From Rotaria sordida (Eukaryota > Rotifera > Eurotatoria > Philodinida > Philodinidae), in contig CAJNOL010000307.1 of assembly GCA_905250125.1 (NCBI GenBank), forward strand, positions 62,001 to 126,000: DNA of 64,000 bases, read 5' to 3'. A program made the position numbers and the translations under genes. Position 1 is the first letter of the stretch, and each line of letters begins with the position of its first letter. The notes beneath the pieces are model-generated. The model saw only the letters and a program-made list of their open reading frames with translations. It had not been told where the DNA came from and did no database searches. Shown here piece after piece: positions 48,360-60,249 of this stretch.

Positions 48360-49292
48360 TATTAAAATAATTCAGGGTAAATATATATCGATAAATTAAC
48401 AATGCCATATTCATGAACTAAATCGAAGAGGTCATTAACAACAAACATTTATAAAAATTTTCCTTTTAAACATAAGAAATTTATATTATAAAAAATAATT
48501 AATATCTAAATATTCTTCAATAATTTTTTTTTGAAATTATTTTAATTAAGTAAGATGTCGCTATAGTTTGATGCGTGACTGAATAGATTTTCTTCTAATA
48601 CAACTAATTCAATTATGACATGAAATATTATCTAGAAATCATAAAAAACGGATAATTTTAACCATTCTTTGATGTTTATTCGAAACAATATTGAAACGAA
48701 AAGTTGTCAAGAATTTAATTAATATATTCTTCTGTATATTTTATGCTATGATTCTTTTGTTAAATTATTGGGTCTAGAAATTAAGATTATTGTTTTCTAT
48801 ATTTCTATTTATTGATTAAATTTATAGAAGACTTTTTAAATAGAATTGTTTTTAATTGACTTTCTCTATTTCACTTATAGTCATCTGAAAGTTAAGTGAA
48901 TTGTTTTTTACATGTGTACTTTAAAATTGGACTACAGCAGTTTATTTATCAGCGAATACTTGAGGAAAAAAAAAAGAAGAAAGAATAGAACATCATCAAC
49001 TATCAACAGCAGTTGTTCAACATGCTTTTTTTTTTTTTACTACTACACCTCTAATTGTAATGATGCGATGCCTGATGCGAGAGAATAGACGGCGATGGAT
49101 GATTGTCGTCCAGGTAACTCATTCCTTTTCATGTTGCATGGGAAAAAAAAAGCGAGAACAGAAAAGGAAAGGAATAAAGAAAGGTGGTTGTGTGTCACTA
49201 TACTAAGAATCGCGTATGCGGTAAAAAAAAAAGAACGAAGCGAGAATTGTGCTCCTCTTCTTTTCATTGTTGACATTATTAAAAAGAAAACG
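48360..49292. other. Divergent intergenic region between two coiled-coil genes
   Basis: 933 bp separating head-to-head genes (minus-strand TSNAXIP1_N-like and plus-strand CEP57-like). It could serve as a shared promoter. No specific element can be supported. An in-frame open stretch from 49095 continues into the CEP57-like start but has a Lys/Glu/Arg-rich, non-conserved sequence and probably belongs to the 5' UTR. Confidence 0.5.
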
Positions 49293-50799
49293 ATGTGGGA
49301 ATCAGCAAATACAACAGTTACAAATGCGCCTGGTTATACTTCTCAATTATCATTTTATGAATATCCACCACATAAACCATATATTAATTCAATTTATCAA
49401 CCATTAAGACCAACACATACATTGTCAAAAACGGTTACTTTACCTGAATCCAATCGAGATCATTTATTAACAGCATTACAATCTTTATCATTGAGAATAA
49501 AAACGCTTGAAACTGAACGCGAGGTAAATAAGAAAATAAGATTTTCTTTTTTTTTTGTTTTGTTCATCGAGTATAATGATCAAAGATTATCAGAGGTTAT
49601 TCATCTATGTAAGAAGAAAAAAAATATCTAAAAGTGTTGAATCAAATTACTCAATTCTTCTGCAAAAGTATTACAATTCATTTTTATAAAATATTAAAAT
49701 ATTACTCATATAACATACCAGAATCATCGCGTCTGAAATTTCATCTTATAATAAACTTTTTCTTTCTTTCTTTATTTCTATTGAAGAGAGCTGAATTAAA
49801 CTTACGTGAATTAACAGATAATATACATTGTCCTCGAAATTCTCGTGGTGATTCACAACGTACTCATGATAAACAACTTAAAGAAGCTGAAGAAAATTTT
49901 CATCATCTTCGAGATCAACACAATGGCGTTCTTGACATGATGAATGAATGTCGACCTCGAAAAACTCGTTCAAAACGTAAAAAAAAACAATCATCTCCAG
50001 ATGATCATAGTTCTGATACTGCAACAACAACAAATTCTGAAGGACGACATTTTCATTTAAATATGAATACAGTACCATTTATTCTTGGTAGATCAACAGC
50101 ACCAAGTCATAATGTTCAATCAAATGTACAAAATGTAATTATATAATATTCATAAAAAAAAAGAAGAAAATTTTTCATTTTGTTTTTGTTTAGGTGATTG
50201 CTCTTTTAAAAAATCATAATCATCAATTATGTTTATCATCTAAAGAATATTCTGAACTTCTTCATCCACATGAAAAAAGTGATTTACCTCCACATTCATA
50301 TCTTTATCTTGATCATTATAATAAATCATCATCAACACGGCCATCATCAGCTTCACCAGTTCGTGCTGTTCGTCGTCCAATAGCAACAACAACAACAACA
50401 ACAACAACAAGACGATCATGTTCAGCTTCCCGTCGACCACAAACTACAACGATTTCTGATAAACAATGTTATTCACGTTTGAAACATCTTCGTCATGAAT
50501 TTGCTACACTTGCACGTGAACATAAACGATTAAATAAATCACGAACAAATACAAGAGAATTAGAAATAATAAATCGACGAATGGAAATTATTCTTGATGA
50601 ATTAGAACGTTTACAAAAACAAATAAAAATTTCATTAAAACGATCATCAATAAAAGATCAAGATAAACTAGAAAAAAATGATACACCATTAGAAACATTA
50701 AGAAAAACAAGATTACTTCAAATTCTTCTTGGTGATCAAACAAATAAACAACAATATCGAGGACGTTCTCATCGAACAAGACAAAATTCAAATGACTAA
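49293..50799 (+). CDS. CEP57-like: CEP57-family centrosomal protein
   Basis: Three exons: 49293-49523, 49787-50134, 50194-50799; 394 residues (human CEP57 500, CEP57L1 460). CEP57 proteins localise to centrosomes, bind microtubules and support centriole and spindle organisation. Residues about 49-85 (LPESNRDHLLTALQSLSLRI, then KTLETERERAELNLRELTDN across the intron) match the start of the CEP57 centrosome-localisation coiled coil. Residues about 172-200 (VPFILGRSTAPSHNVQSNVQ, then ALLKNHN) match the signature opening the microtubule-binding region. A Ser/Thr/Arg-rich linker with a poly-Thr run follows, then a basic coiled coil (LKHLRHEFATLAREHKRLNK, LDELERLQKQIK). An in-frame upstream ATG at 49095 exists, but the 49293 start fits the family better. 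The second-exon acceptor must be TTGAAG at 49786 to avoid a stop. Confidence 0.85.
50383..50410 (+). repeat. ACA microsatellite coding poly-Thr
   Basis: About nine consecutive ACA/CAA-phase triplets inside exon 3 of the CEP57-like gene, translated as a Thr run between two Arg-rich segments. Length is likely to vary between individuals. Confidence 0.85.
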
Positions 50800-51549
50800 A
50801 TTAAACTTATTATTTTATATCATAAATATATATTGATTATAATTGTATTTTACAGGATAGAATAGTATTCTTCGTTGCTTAAAAAAAATATTGTTTTCTT
50901 TTTGTTTTTTAAACACACAAAAAAAAAAAAAAAAAAAGATAGTTTCATAGATTTAGATAAGATTAAAACAAATCTATTACATTTCTAACAAAGACAAAAA
51001 AAAAAAAAGAATGAAGAAAACATTTAAAACATTGTTCATTTTACAATAGAAATCTTTTCAAAGAAAAAAAATGATTGTTGTCTTAACAATAATTTTAAAG
51101 AAGGCTTCATGTTCAATAACAATCAATGGTTAGACTACACTTTCAATTTCATTTAATAAATCACCTATATTTCAAATTCACATATGTTCATATTTTTAAA
51201 AGCAAATTTGTTGTTATATGATAATTTCTTATTAAGAAGCATGAAATTCATTTTACAAAGGCTCAACCTTTATGTTCATTTTTCTGTTTATCTTTGTCAT
51301 CGTCTAAATTAATCAATTATTTCTCTACTTCATTTTGTACTGAAGTATTTAACGTAATATTAATCTTATCAACGAATGTACTATCGAAATAGGTTACTTG
51401 AATTATTATATTCATTAATAAAAAATAGATTTTCAATATTTTTTTCGTTACTGATTTCTATTATGATTTTCTCTTGTTTGAACATATTTGTTTAATAGAA
51501 TAAAAAGTCTATAAAAGTGATTTTTGTTCTTTTTATCGTTTCTGTTAAG
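50800..51549. other. 3' flank of the CEP57-like gene, nothing recognised
   Basis: AT-rich with long A tracts (an 18-base run near 50921-50938). No gene is seen. Confidence 0.6.
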
Positions 51550-53260
51550 TTATTTTAGAACTTGAAATGATTCAGCATTGTCATTGTGAGGTGAAGACAT
51601 TTGAATAATTTGTATATTTACTTCTACATAAGCACACAGATCGCTATATTGAACAATAGAACATACAACAATCATATCAAGAAGACTTTTGAATGAAATG
51701 AATTTTCGTTGAATATCTATACTAATCAGTTGACTTAATACTAAGTAATAATTTATAGATTTTCCGTTCATATCGTATAGACAAGTAATGGAAAGAACTT
51801 ACGAACGACATCAGAAGACGACGAGTCTAAAAATGATATTGTAAATTCATTATAACTATTGGAAAAATCGATTGAAATATTAAAAAATACAAAAAAAAAA
51901 TTTAAACTTCAAAAGAAAATGACTCAATATTGACCATGAATTTATTCTTAAGACAGGAAGGAAATATTGTAAAATCAGTTAATCAAAGAAAGAAAAAACG
52001 ACACTTAGAGATATACTCTATTAAGATTTTTTTTTTGTACCATAAAAATTTTTAATAAAGCAAACTGCTTAAATACATTCTTAGTTTAAAAATTAGGTAA
52101 TAAACAACAAATAAGATTCATAAATTAAACTTACAAGTGTCCTACACATATCATATTCTCTAATCAACTTGATCTTGTGCTCGTAAACCAGCAGGTTACA
52201 GTTTATTGATTCCATAGAAGTGTTGCATATGACGTCATATTCATTTTTCTATTAGATCATCTATTACGAAATTGAATACTAATAATGAATTAAGAAGGAA
52301 TATGAAGCAAGATTAACATAATCATTTACAAATCGAATAGATATCAAATCAATAGATCGAAACGCTACAATAATTCTAAGTGAATTATGAAATAACATAA
52401 TCAGATGTCATTTGATCGAAAGATACATTATTCATATTAGTTCTCGAAGAATATAGAATTGGTCTGTAAAAAAAAAAAAATAAATGCTGCCTTATTTAGA
52501 TGATTTATCACGAATAATGAAAGAAAAGAGTTATTGGGAACTCAAAATCTTATGAAGAACGAGAAAAAAAAACGGAATATTTGCATTATTGTTATTTTTA
52601 GTATATAATTCATAAAGATTAGCAATATGAAGAGACGATAATCAAATTTGTAATTATTTTGAAGAGTATACATAAAAACTTCTTCTTATATTTAACGTTA
52701 ATATCAATATGTGTTTGTACATGTAACTAATCACATGCTAATTTAATATGCTGTGTCTTTACCTTATATTATCAAGAATATAATTATCTTTATCATCATT
52801 CTTATAGAATACAATGAGTTAAAAATTTTTCTTTTGATTCTAAGTATTTTCAAGCTATTGTGATAGATCTATAGTGTAGAATTTGAACAGTTGTTTGTCT
52901 TCATTTTAAATAATGACTTACCGAGACACTAAAAAATTGACTACAATGGTATTCACATAAAATATCCTTTCACCATTTGACCCAGTATCCCCTATCATCA
53001 ATATTAACTTAAGTGAACATTATATGTCTTCTAAAACATATCTTTTCTTATTCTGTATATAAGAATAATATATTTTTTTTTGCACTACTAGAATTTGCAA
53101 TGCGTATAGCATAACAAGTATATGTGTGTCAACAAATTTGGACATACAATAACAATAACATTCATTCGATAAGAATTGTAACAAATTCAGAAACCCTAGC
53201 GTTGTATCACCTTTATTAAAGATATTTGTTCAAAAAATAAATTTGAAAATACAATAGAAA
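51550..53260 (-). pseudogene. Possible decayed or undescribed minus-strand gene, P-loop-like fragment
   Basis: Several minus-strand open pieces look exon-like. About 53012-52924 reads LMIGDTGSNGERIFYVNTIV, then VNFLVS before a GTAAGT donor. It resembles the P-loop start of AIG1/GTPase-like ATPases (IGxTGxGKSTxxN) with the Lys-Ser-Thr lost. About 52245-52138 reads KNEYDVICNTSMESINCNLL and continues to CRTL before another GTAAGT. The last piece, 51771-51550, ends SSPHNDNAESFQVLK. I could not join them in one consistent frame. The best reading is a degenerate gene copy; chance is the alternative. Confidence 0.3.
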
Positions 53261-53752
53261 TATTCAAATGTAGTCAACTATTATCAATTATTCAATTGAC
53301 AATTGATCAAGCAAAAAATCAAATATTTCTATTATAAAATATCATATTTTCATTTTCAACTACTAGAAGAATTTAGTTTGTAACATATGAACTTTTTTTT
53401 TTTTTGTTTACTGAATACGATAGGTTGTATAAATATAATTGAAAAGAAGGACATATATATTATATAAATCTTCTTATAAAGAAATGTTTTTAGTATTGTT
53501 CTTTACATTTGAAGTATCTCTCTTTTTTTTTGACTGTTCTTACAACACACAATACTTCACAGGTTTGTCTTTAAAAGAACAAAAAAAAAAAAAAAACGGC
53601 ATGTGGTCATGAGTTCGAACATAATACTTCTATGTTGCTCTTGGCTTTTTATTACACATACATTTTTTTTTTCTTTTACTTTTGAATATAGTTACTTCTT
53701 TCGATTATGTCAGATAAAACATGTCTATGATAAATGATTAACTTCATTTTAG

Positions 53753-54259
53753 TTCAGCATCTCTCAATGTAAGATGGAATATTAATCCATCTATATTTTA
53801 TCTGATTCAATGCTATAAGACAAGGAATTTTATTCATTTACATCTGAATGATATTAATAAATTTGTAAGTGAATATATATATATCAGAAATTTTAATTTC
53901 TTTTTTTCCTTGATTATCTAACTTTATTTATATGAATGTTTATTTATTTACAGCATTCAAGCACATATCCATATGTGTGGACAAATGTAAAAACAAAGTG
54001 AGTTATAATGAATTTATATTTTACTTAATATCCTTTTTTGAGTCTGATATTAATTAATAATAATAATTCATTTGTTTTTTTTTTTAGATTTTCGATTTCG
54101 GTTGGTATCTCAGATTAATAGTATATTTTATTTTTAATGTTTTATATTGATGTGATAAGTTTTAAATGATAATTATAGAAACCAGCGTTTCATTGGGATG
54201 GTTCGCCTCATTATATTTCCTTCTTTGGTTCCAGAAAAGGCCTTCAAAAAAATTTTTGA
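53753..54259 (+). CDS. Short chain of phased exons, unrecognised (3' part of an undescribed gene?)
   Basis: Four pieces with consensus borders join in one frame: 53753-53864, 53954-53997, 54088-54100 and 54179-54259. The conceptual protein reads SASLNVRWNINPSIFYLIQC through LHLNDINKF, then HSSTYPYVWTNVKTK, FSIS, and finally KPAFHWDGSPHYISFFGSRK to a stop after KGLQKNF. If the third donor (GTTGGT) is not used, the frame ends a few codons later at 54114. The composition (Trp, His, Pro, Gly) is unlike random AT-rich DNA. No initiator codon is found, so upstream exons must exist or the piece is a remnant. I do not recognise the family. Confidence 0.4.
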
Positions 54260-57141
54260 TCAAGTGAATCCTTACGTAAATATATCGATTTTTCATTAAT
54301 TATTTAATCTCTGATTTTAATTAGACGATTTCTTTTTGTCAAATAGCAACACTTATTTTTTTTCAATTTTTCTTCATTGGTTTGTTAATCTCCTCGTGGA
54401 GTTTTAGGACATCAATTGTCATTCTTTTCAACAGTGTTCTTTTCTTTTGAGATTTTTTATCACTTCTTATTTTTCATATTGAATTTTTTTTTTTGTATGT
54501 AAACAAGATTACAACATCTATTTTGCATACCATAGAACAACATTGAAGTGTCGAACGTTTGTTTTCATTAATTGCATATTTATATATATTACAAATTTTT
54601 GTTCGCTTCGTTTTATGTAAATCACCCGTTTCATGAAATAAAAAGAAATCAAGTTTAAGAATTTAATATTTAATTTCTAAGATTTTTTATATGCTTTATT
54701 TATATATATAATTTAAGTAATGATTCATTATTATAAACTTGTTTGAGTTCAAAAAACGTTCAATTTATTATCAAATAAGTTGAAAAAGTAATTTATTCTG
54801 TGGATTGAATAAAGTATAAAACAAAAGTAGATTAAGATATAAAGTTTCATGCTTACATTAGTTGTAGGAAGGATTATAAAACAATTATTCGTATACAAAA
54901 ATTTTATGGTCTCAATTTTTCAGTTCAATTGATTATTTTCATTATGAAAAACATTGTCAATTTTTTTTTGAGTCTATATAAATAAAATATTATCAAGAAA
55001 TAGTTCATTATGTGATAATAAACAGTCAAAACTATATTTAGCATCAATTTTTTATCCTTAGTCATTTCGTTATATTATTTAAAAATTTTGTTCGATAATA
55101 ATACTAGTTCCTTGGAATGTATAGTTGCTTGATAATGAAATACAATTTTCATTACTATATTTTTATTAACTTAATATCACAGTGAAACATATTAATATGT
55201 TATATACATGGTAATATATTGTCATTCGTCATTTTTTTAAAGTTGTATTGATACTGCTCATTCTCTACGAAGTATTATATGTTAATATAGACTTTTCTTC
55301 TCATGATACCTGCTAGGGAATACTGAAAATGAACATTATCTTTTGTCAATGAATGCTGATTTTTTGAGACTAAAAATATGATTTCATTTATAAAATCAAA
55401 CTACTACACATATGAAACATTTGTTATCCTATATCCAACACGTTCAACTAAATACAATTATATAAGTATCAGTAGACTAAGATTTCTCAGCATAGTTAAT
55501 CATAGCAGATAATCCAGAAGACTTGTCTTATTTTGTATAAGAAACGTTTCTGTATTAATTAATGTATTTGTAAAACTATGTAATTCTTACAGAAAAAAAC
55601 GTAATAGAGTAGAATCTTCAAAATGAGTATAAATTGACCTTGTTAGATCGTTTAAAAGAAAGAAAGTTATAGATATAGATACGTCTATTACATGTCAAAG
55701 GAAACAACTATTGAAATATTGCAAGGAAAATAATAGACTACTTGTAACTCAAATAATTATTTCATATATGTGAATCCATTTTAGAATTCTGCTAAAATTA
55801 AAACAATATCTTAGATGTTCATTAAATATACACAATATCGTGTATTAGGTTTTTTTTGATGTGACAGAAAAAAAAAACACTTGAACAAAAAACAACACTG
55901 TGAAAGAATTATGAAGAAAAATAAAGCCAATGTTAACAAGGGGATCAATAGAAACTTGAATACTGCATATTACAACAAGAAGCATTGAAATAGAAAGGCT
56001 TAGAGAAGCCGGCAAAAAATGAATTTATCTAAAAAAAAACGATCAAAGTGAAACCATAGTAGTTTTCCAATTGTAATAGTCATTGTCAAGGTTAGAATTC
56101 CTTTCTGTTAGAGAAAGAACTATTGCACGATATTGTGTATATTCAATGAACGTCTAAGATATTTAATGAATTATTAATAAATTCTTAAGTGGGTCTACAT
56201 ATGTGAATTAATTATTTGAATTACAAGTAGCCCATTATTTTCTTTGTAATGTTTCAAATATTTTAATAGTCGTTTCCTTTGAAATGTAATAGATGTGTCT
56301 ATGTCTATAATTTTCTTTCTTAAATGACTTAACAAGGTCAATTTATACTCATTGTAAAGACTGTATTTTATTGTATGTTTTTTTTCTGTAAAAATGATGT
56401 AGTGATAGAAATACATTAATTAGTATAGAAACATTTCTTACATAAAATGAGATAGAACTTCTCGATTACTGTTTATTAAATACTATGTGTTAAAAAAATT
56501 CTAGTTCACAAAATAATTGTTTAACATTGCAAAAAAAGTACCAATCAGAATACGAATACAATTTTTCTTATGAAGACTACTACTCAAATAGCACATTAGG
56601 AAATATTTCTTATATTTGTAACTATGAATGAAAGATTTAAGCTAATATGAACATTATTTGAATATAAATTAGTACTTAAAATGGATCTACATTAAGCCAT
56701 AAATGACTGAAGCGAAGATCACATAATTCTTTCATTATCAGTTGCATTGGAAAATCTCGATCATTTAATAGAATAATTATGAGTTTTCTTTTTTTAGTAA
56801 ACTTATTTTGAAGTAATCATAAGTTATCGTGATTTGTATGCATAATAGTTACAAACATATATATATATTTCAAATAATGAAATGAATAATTTAAATGAAA
56901 GTTATTTACTGAAATCGATCTTTTAGTCAGTGAAGAACAAGATATCACTTTAATATTGTACTTGTAGATATATAATTAGTATGGTAGAACTATTTAAAAT
57001 AGAATAAATTATTCTTTTCTCACAACGTTTTTTTGGTCAGTTTAACTGTTCAGGAATATTTTTTTAATGTCTGGTTTTTTGCTGTTTTATTTTCATATGT
57101 TTTGATAAAATAACTTTTACTTATAGAGTTAATTTATTAGA
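54260..57141. other. 2.9-kb intergenic stretch, nothing recognised
   Basis: AT-rich. Short minus-strand ORFs near 56195-56416 have no support. A near-duplicate stretch exists: part of 55620-55760 (AGTATAAATTGACCTTGTTA) recurs inverted at about 56225-56350 (TAACAAGGTCAATTTATACT), suggesting a long-spaced inverted repeat described in the findings. Confidence 0.5.
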
Positions 57142-57687
57142 TTATTCAACATGTGCTGTGACTGGTGGAGGTGGTGGTGATTGATATATTGATGGGAGAT
57201 TGCCAGTTGCTACTTCGTAAGATGGAGGTGGAGCTTCATATATACTAGGAAATACTTGAGATTGTGGTGCGACACCAACATTATTCATAGATCGCATATA
57301 AATGACTCGCACTGAACCTCGAAGAGCCTGTAGTTGATGGGAACTTGTAATACTTGTCGGATTCGAATTAATGCAACTAACATGAACATGTCGTTGACGT
57401 TGTTGAGAATGCATATAACAACTTAAACATGCAACGAAACACAGCATTAAACTAATGACAATAAAGGCAATAATAGCTGGTGGAAGACTTGTTGAATATT
57501 CGTATGAGCCATGACCACGTCCTGATGTTTGATTGTCTGTCAGAAAAAGAGAAAAGAAATGGAAATAGTTATATTTTTTCAGAAATTTGACTTATAAGGT
57601 TAAAACCATCAATAATATATGCTACAGAAACTTTTTTCGGTGTCAAAAAGAAGAAAGAGAAAATTTTCATATTTCTTTTAAGTATTA

Positions 57688-57718
<31 letters not shown>

Positions 57719-57810
57719 CCTAAATAATCATAGTTGCAAAAGATATTTGCCGTTGTAAAACTAAGCAGAATAATGAAAAAATATATGCAATTAATTGATG
57801 ATGTAAACAT
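57142..57810 (-). CDS. Small single-pass membrane protein with PPxY tail
   Basis: Two exons in coding order, 57720-57810 and 57142-57536, give 161 residues. A signal peptide (FIILLSFTTANIFC) is followed by a short ectodomain (NYDYLDNQTSGRGHGSYEYS) with one N-glycosylation site, then a transmembrane helix PPAIIAFIVISLMLCFVACL (about 48-70) with Cys residues just inside. The cytoplasmic tail ends in a Pro-rich region containing APPPSYEVA, a PPxY motif for WW-domain (NEDD4-type) ligases, and SPPPPPVTAH. The layout resembles Shisa/CYYR1/WBP1-type adaptors, but no family can be fixed. The frame is open upstream to 57879; the 57810 start is chosen because it gives a clean signal peptide. The donor abuts a (TA)n run. 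Confidence 0.7.
57693..57718. repeat. (TA)n microsatellite in intron
   Basis: Thirteen or so TA units directly next to the intron donor of the PPxY membrane-protein gene. Length variation could affect splicing. A similar (TA)n run lies at about 62707-62724. Confidence 0.85.
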
Positions 57811-58045
57811 TAGTATATACAAGAAGAAGAACACTGCTGTCTTGTTTAGTTCTCCCACTAGAAAAAGGACATTTATCATTCTCTTGTCTAAATAATACTA
57901 AAGATAATATCATGTTACAGACAGATAAGAATTTAACTTGGTCGTTGGATCGATGCTTCATGATATTTTTTACCAATCAAATATTTATTTAGAAAGAAAC
58001 ACAAATTGACTAAGTCTAAAGGACTGTCTCTTACAAAATTAGACA

Positions 58046-58053
58046 GTTGATAC
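58046..58053 (+). repeat. Left target-site duplication of the hAT element
   Basis: GTTGATAC, identical to 59530-59537 on the other side of the element. Confidence 0.85.
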
Positions 58054-59529
58054 CAGAGATGTTGGCGGATTGTCCCGTTTTCATTCAACCCGCCTGACCC
58101 GTGGACAAGTTGAACCTTTGACGGGTCTTGGGTTTACCGGTTTCACGAGCTGGGTTATATTTTTACGTGTACTCGCAGATTCAACCTGTTTACAAATTTT
58201 GCTTTTCATTAGAGTAATTCAAAAGTTCTGCATTGATTTTCTTTTTGATGCAGCACTGTGTTGAAATGTTGTAGAGACTTTATTGATTTTTTTTGTTAGA
58301 AAGAGCAAAGTGTATAGTAAAAAAATATATTATAGAATTCGATTGGGAATATTATTCAAAAACCTGAAAATGTTGTAAACAAAAGGATTTGGAAACTCTT
58401 CCGTAACTTTTGTTTTAGCTTAGAAGAGATGTCATCGCATTAGATCAATTATATGTATATTCGTCGAATTCAAGTTGTACAAGATAGGGGTATATAGCAT
58501 TGTTGCTGTAAAAAAAACTCTACATATTTTATAACAGTCAAAATACACGAGTTTATTCTCTTTTGGCATCGTTACTTGTCATTCCTGTTGATTAAAGTGG
58601 TAAGAATGAAGTCTATTGCCATAACCTATAGATTTTATATTAAAAAGAAATCTTATGCAGTTCTCTGCTAAACCATATTACTTGAAACAGGATGGAGATT
58701 CTCTATGAGAGGCATTAAGTCAAACATTTTTTTTTTCCTTTGAAATCTCAAATCGACCAAATAAAGTTTTTAAATGACATCATCTTCTATACATTCTCTT
58801 GTATGCCAGACCATTTATTTTAATACTATATGAAAGTCTTTATTATAATGTACTGCTGTATACATAACATATTTTAGAAGACCGACAATGGATAATAAAG
58901 CAACTCAAAGAAATATCTTCTAATAAAAAAAAAAATATAATCCAGCTAATTTTCAGAAGAGTTTTCTGATGTTTTTGTTGAAGAAATTTTCTAGCCTTTG
59001 AAAAAATTTCCAATCTAATACTTGTATGTATTTTTGCTATAGATACTATGGTCTTTCTAACAAAGGAAACAAAGAAGTGTACGACATTCTATCAGAGTGC
59101 TGTATAAAAAAAATATAGAATGTTGACATCATCTGTCCTAAATGCGATTTTCTCTCAAGTTTTGATCACAGAGTGTAGGAGAAAATAAGAGTGGCACCTA
59201 CGCTACCTCAAACAACATCTATTCTATTAATATTGTATATATGATCGTATTCTGTTACTTTTACATCAATATTTCTTGTCTTGAACTTTAATTGAGATTT
59301 TTTGTAATGCTTCCACATATGGTCAGAAGTAAAAAACAATATTTTAATTATATAAGTCTTAGTTTTACAAGTAAAAAACGAATGCATCAGTGAAAAACTA
59401 ATGAATTTGTAAGTAAATATTATACGAATAAAGTTTTCATTAACCCGCGAAGAGCTCGTGACGGGTTGATGATTCTTCAATCCATCATGAGCTGAAACGG
59501 GTCAAGAAAATCAACGACTAACATCTCTG
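58054..59529. mobile_element. Non-autonomous hAT-type DNA transposon, 1476 bp, with 8-bp target duplication
   Basis: Terminal inverted repeats CAGAGATGTT (58054-58063) and AACATCTCTG (59520-59529) are perfect over 10 bp. They are flanked by identical 8-bp direct repeats GTTGATAC at 58046-58053 and 59530-59537. The 8-bp duplication with T at position 2 and A at position 7 is the hAT signature (nTnnnnAn), and CAGAGATG is a hAT-like end. Both subterminal regions are enriched in ACCCG/CGGGT motifs, as expected for transposase-binding repeats. The interior is AT-rich, has no transposase frame, and must rely on an enzyme encoded elsewhere. Perfect ends and duplication suggest a fairly recent insertion. 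Confidence 0.85.
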
Positions 59530-59537
59530 GTTGATAC
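59530..59537 (+). repeat. Right target-site duplication of the hAT element
   Basis: GTTGATAC, matching 58046-58053; the empty site would have carried one copy. Confidence 0.85.
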
Positions 59538-60249
59538 ACAGGCTTTATATTTAGAGATAAAGTACTGTTTTACAGGTATTCTAAACTATAATTTCAACTT
59601 GCGTGTATTAGGTATTTTTCAAAATTGCTACTTGAAAACATAATCTCTGAGTTCTTTTTTGTGTTCTAAAAAAAACCATAAATGTCAAAGAGTTATTTAC
59701 AAGTAGATATCTAAGTGATTATATAATCATGATTAAGATGTACATATTTGCACAGTCAACAATTCAAGTTTTTATCTTTCGAAACTTGAAATTTATAACA
59801 TGTAATCGAATTAACAAGCAATCGTTTCTTGAAAATCTATGAATTTGTATGATGGACGCTACACAAGATTGAACAAAAATGTGAGGTACTGGGTTAGACA
59901 AGTAGAATGAGGAAAAAAAAAGATCATTAGTGCAATCATCATTATTATTCAATTTGATGTGTAATTATATTTATTGTACAAGAAGACTCGAATAATAATA
60001 GTCTGTTCATTAAAAGTATATTTGTACAGATAATCTACAATCTATTATAAGACGAGCAGTTGTCAGTCAAAGTTATTCTACAATCAACTTTGACTTTTAA
60101 TTGTTGATTATTAAAATTGAACTTGTTTTCCTTTACTCTTGATTGAACCTGATGTTCTAGTTGAATTTGGAATTATCCATTTAGGTCTATACAAAAGATC
60201 ATTCCAGATATTCAGATCGATCAGATTCTTCATCTTACTATATGTTTTA
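59538..60249. other. Intergenic, nothing recognised
   Basis: AT-rich stretch between the hAT element and the LDL-A-type pseudogene. It contains a small hairpin at about 60068-60092 (GTCAAAGTT against AACTTTGAC). Confidence 0.5.

Noticed and set aside
49095-49292. N-terminal extension of the CEP57-like protein from the upstream ATG
   Set aside because: In frame, but the sequence is Lys/Arg/Glu-rich, low in conservation and follows A-tracts typical of untranslated sequence; the family starts close to 49293.
50240-50791. Minus-strand open frames opposite the CEP57-like last exon
   Set aside because: Leucine/valine-rich shadows of the coding strand; no family and no splice logic.
53580-53640. 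GAGTTCGAACATAAT as the T-arm of a tRNA
   Set aside because: No acceptor stem, D-arm or anticodon arm can be formed around it.
58070-58264. 64-codon open frame at the left end of the hAT element
   Set aside because: It lies in the subterminal repeat region, has no transposase motif and is interrupted by normal AT-rich filler.
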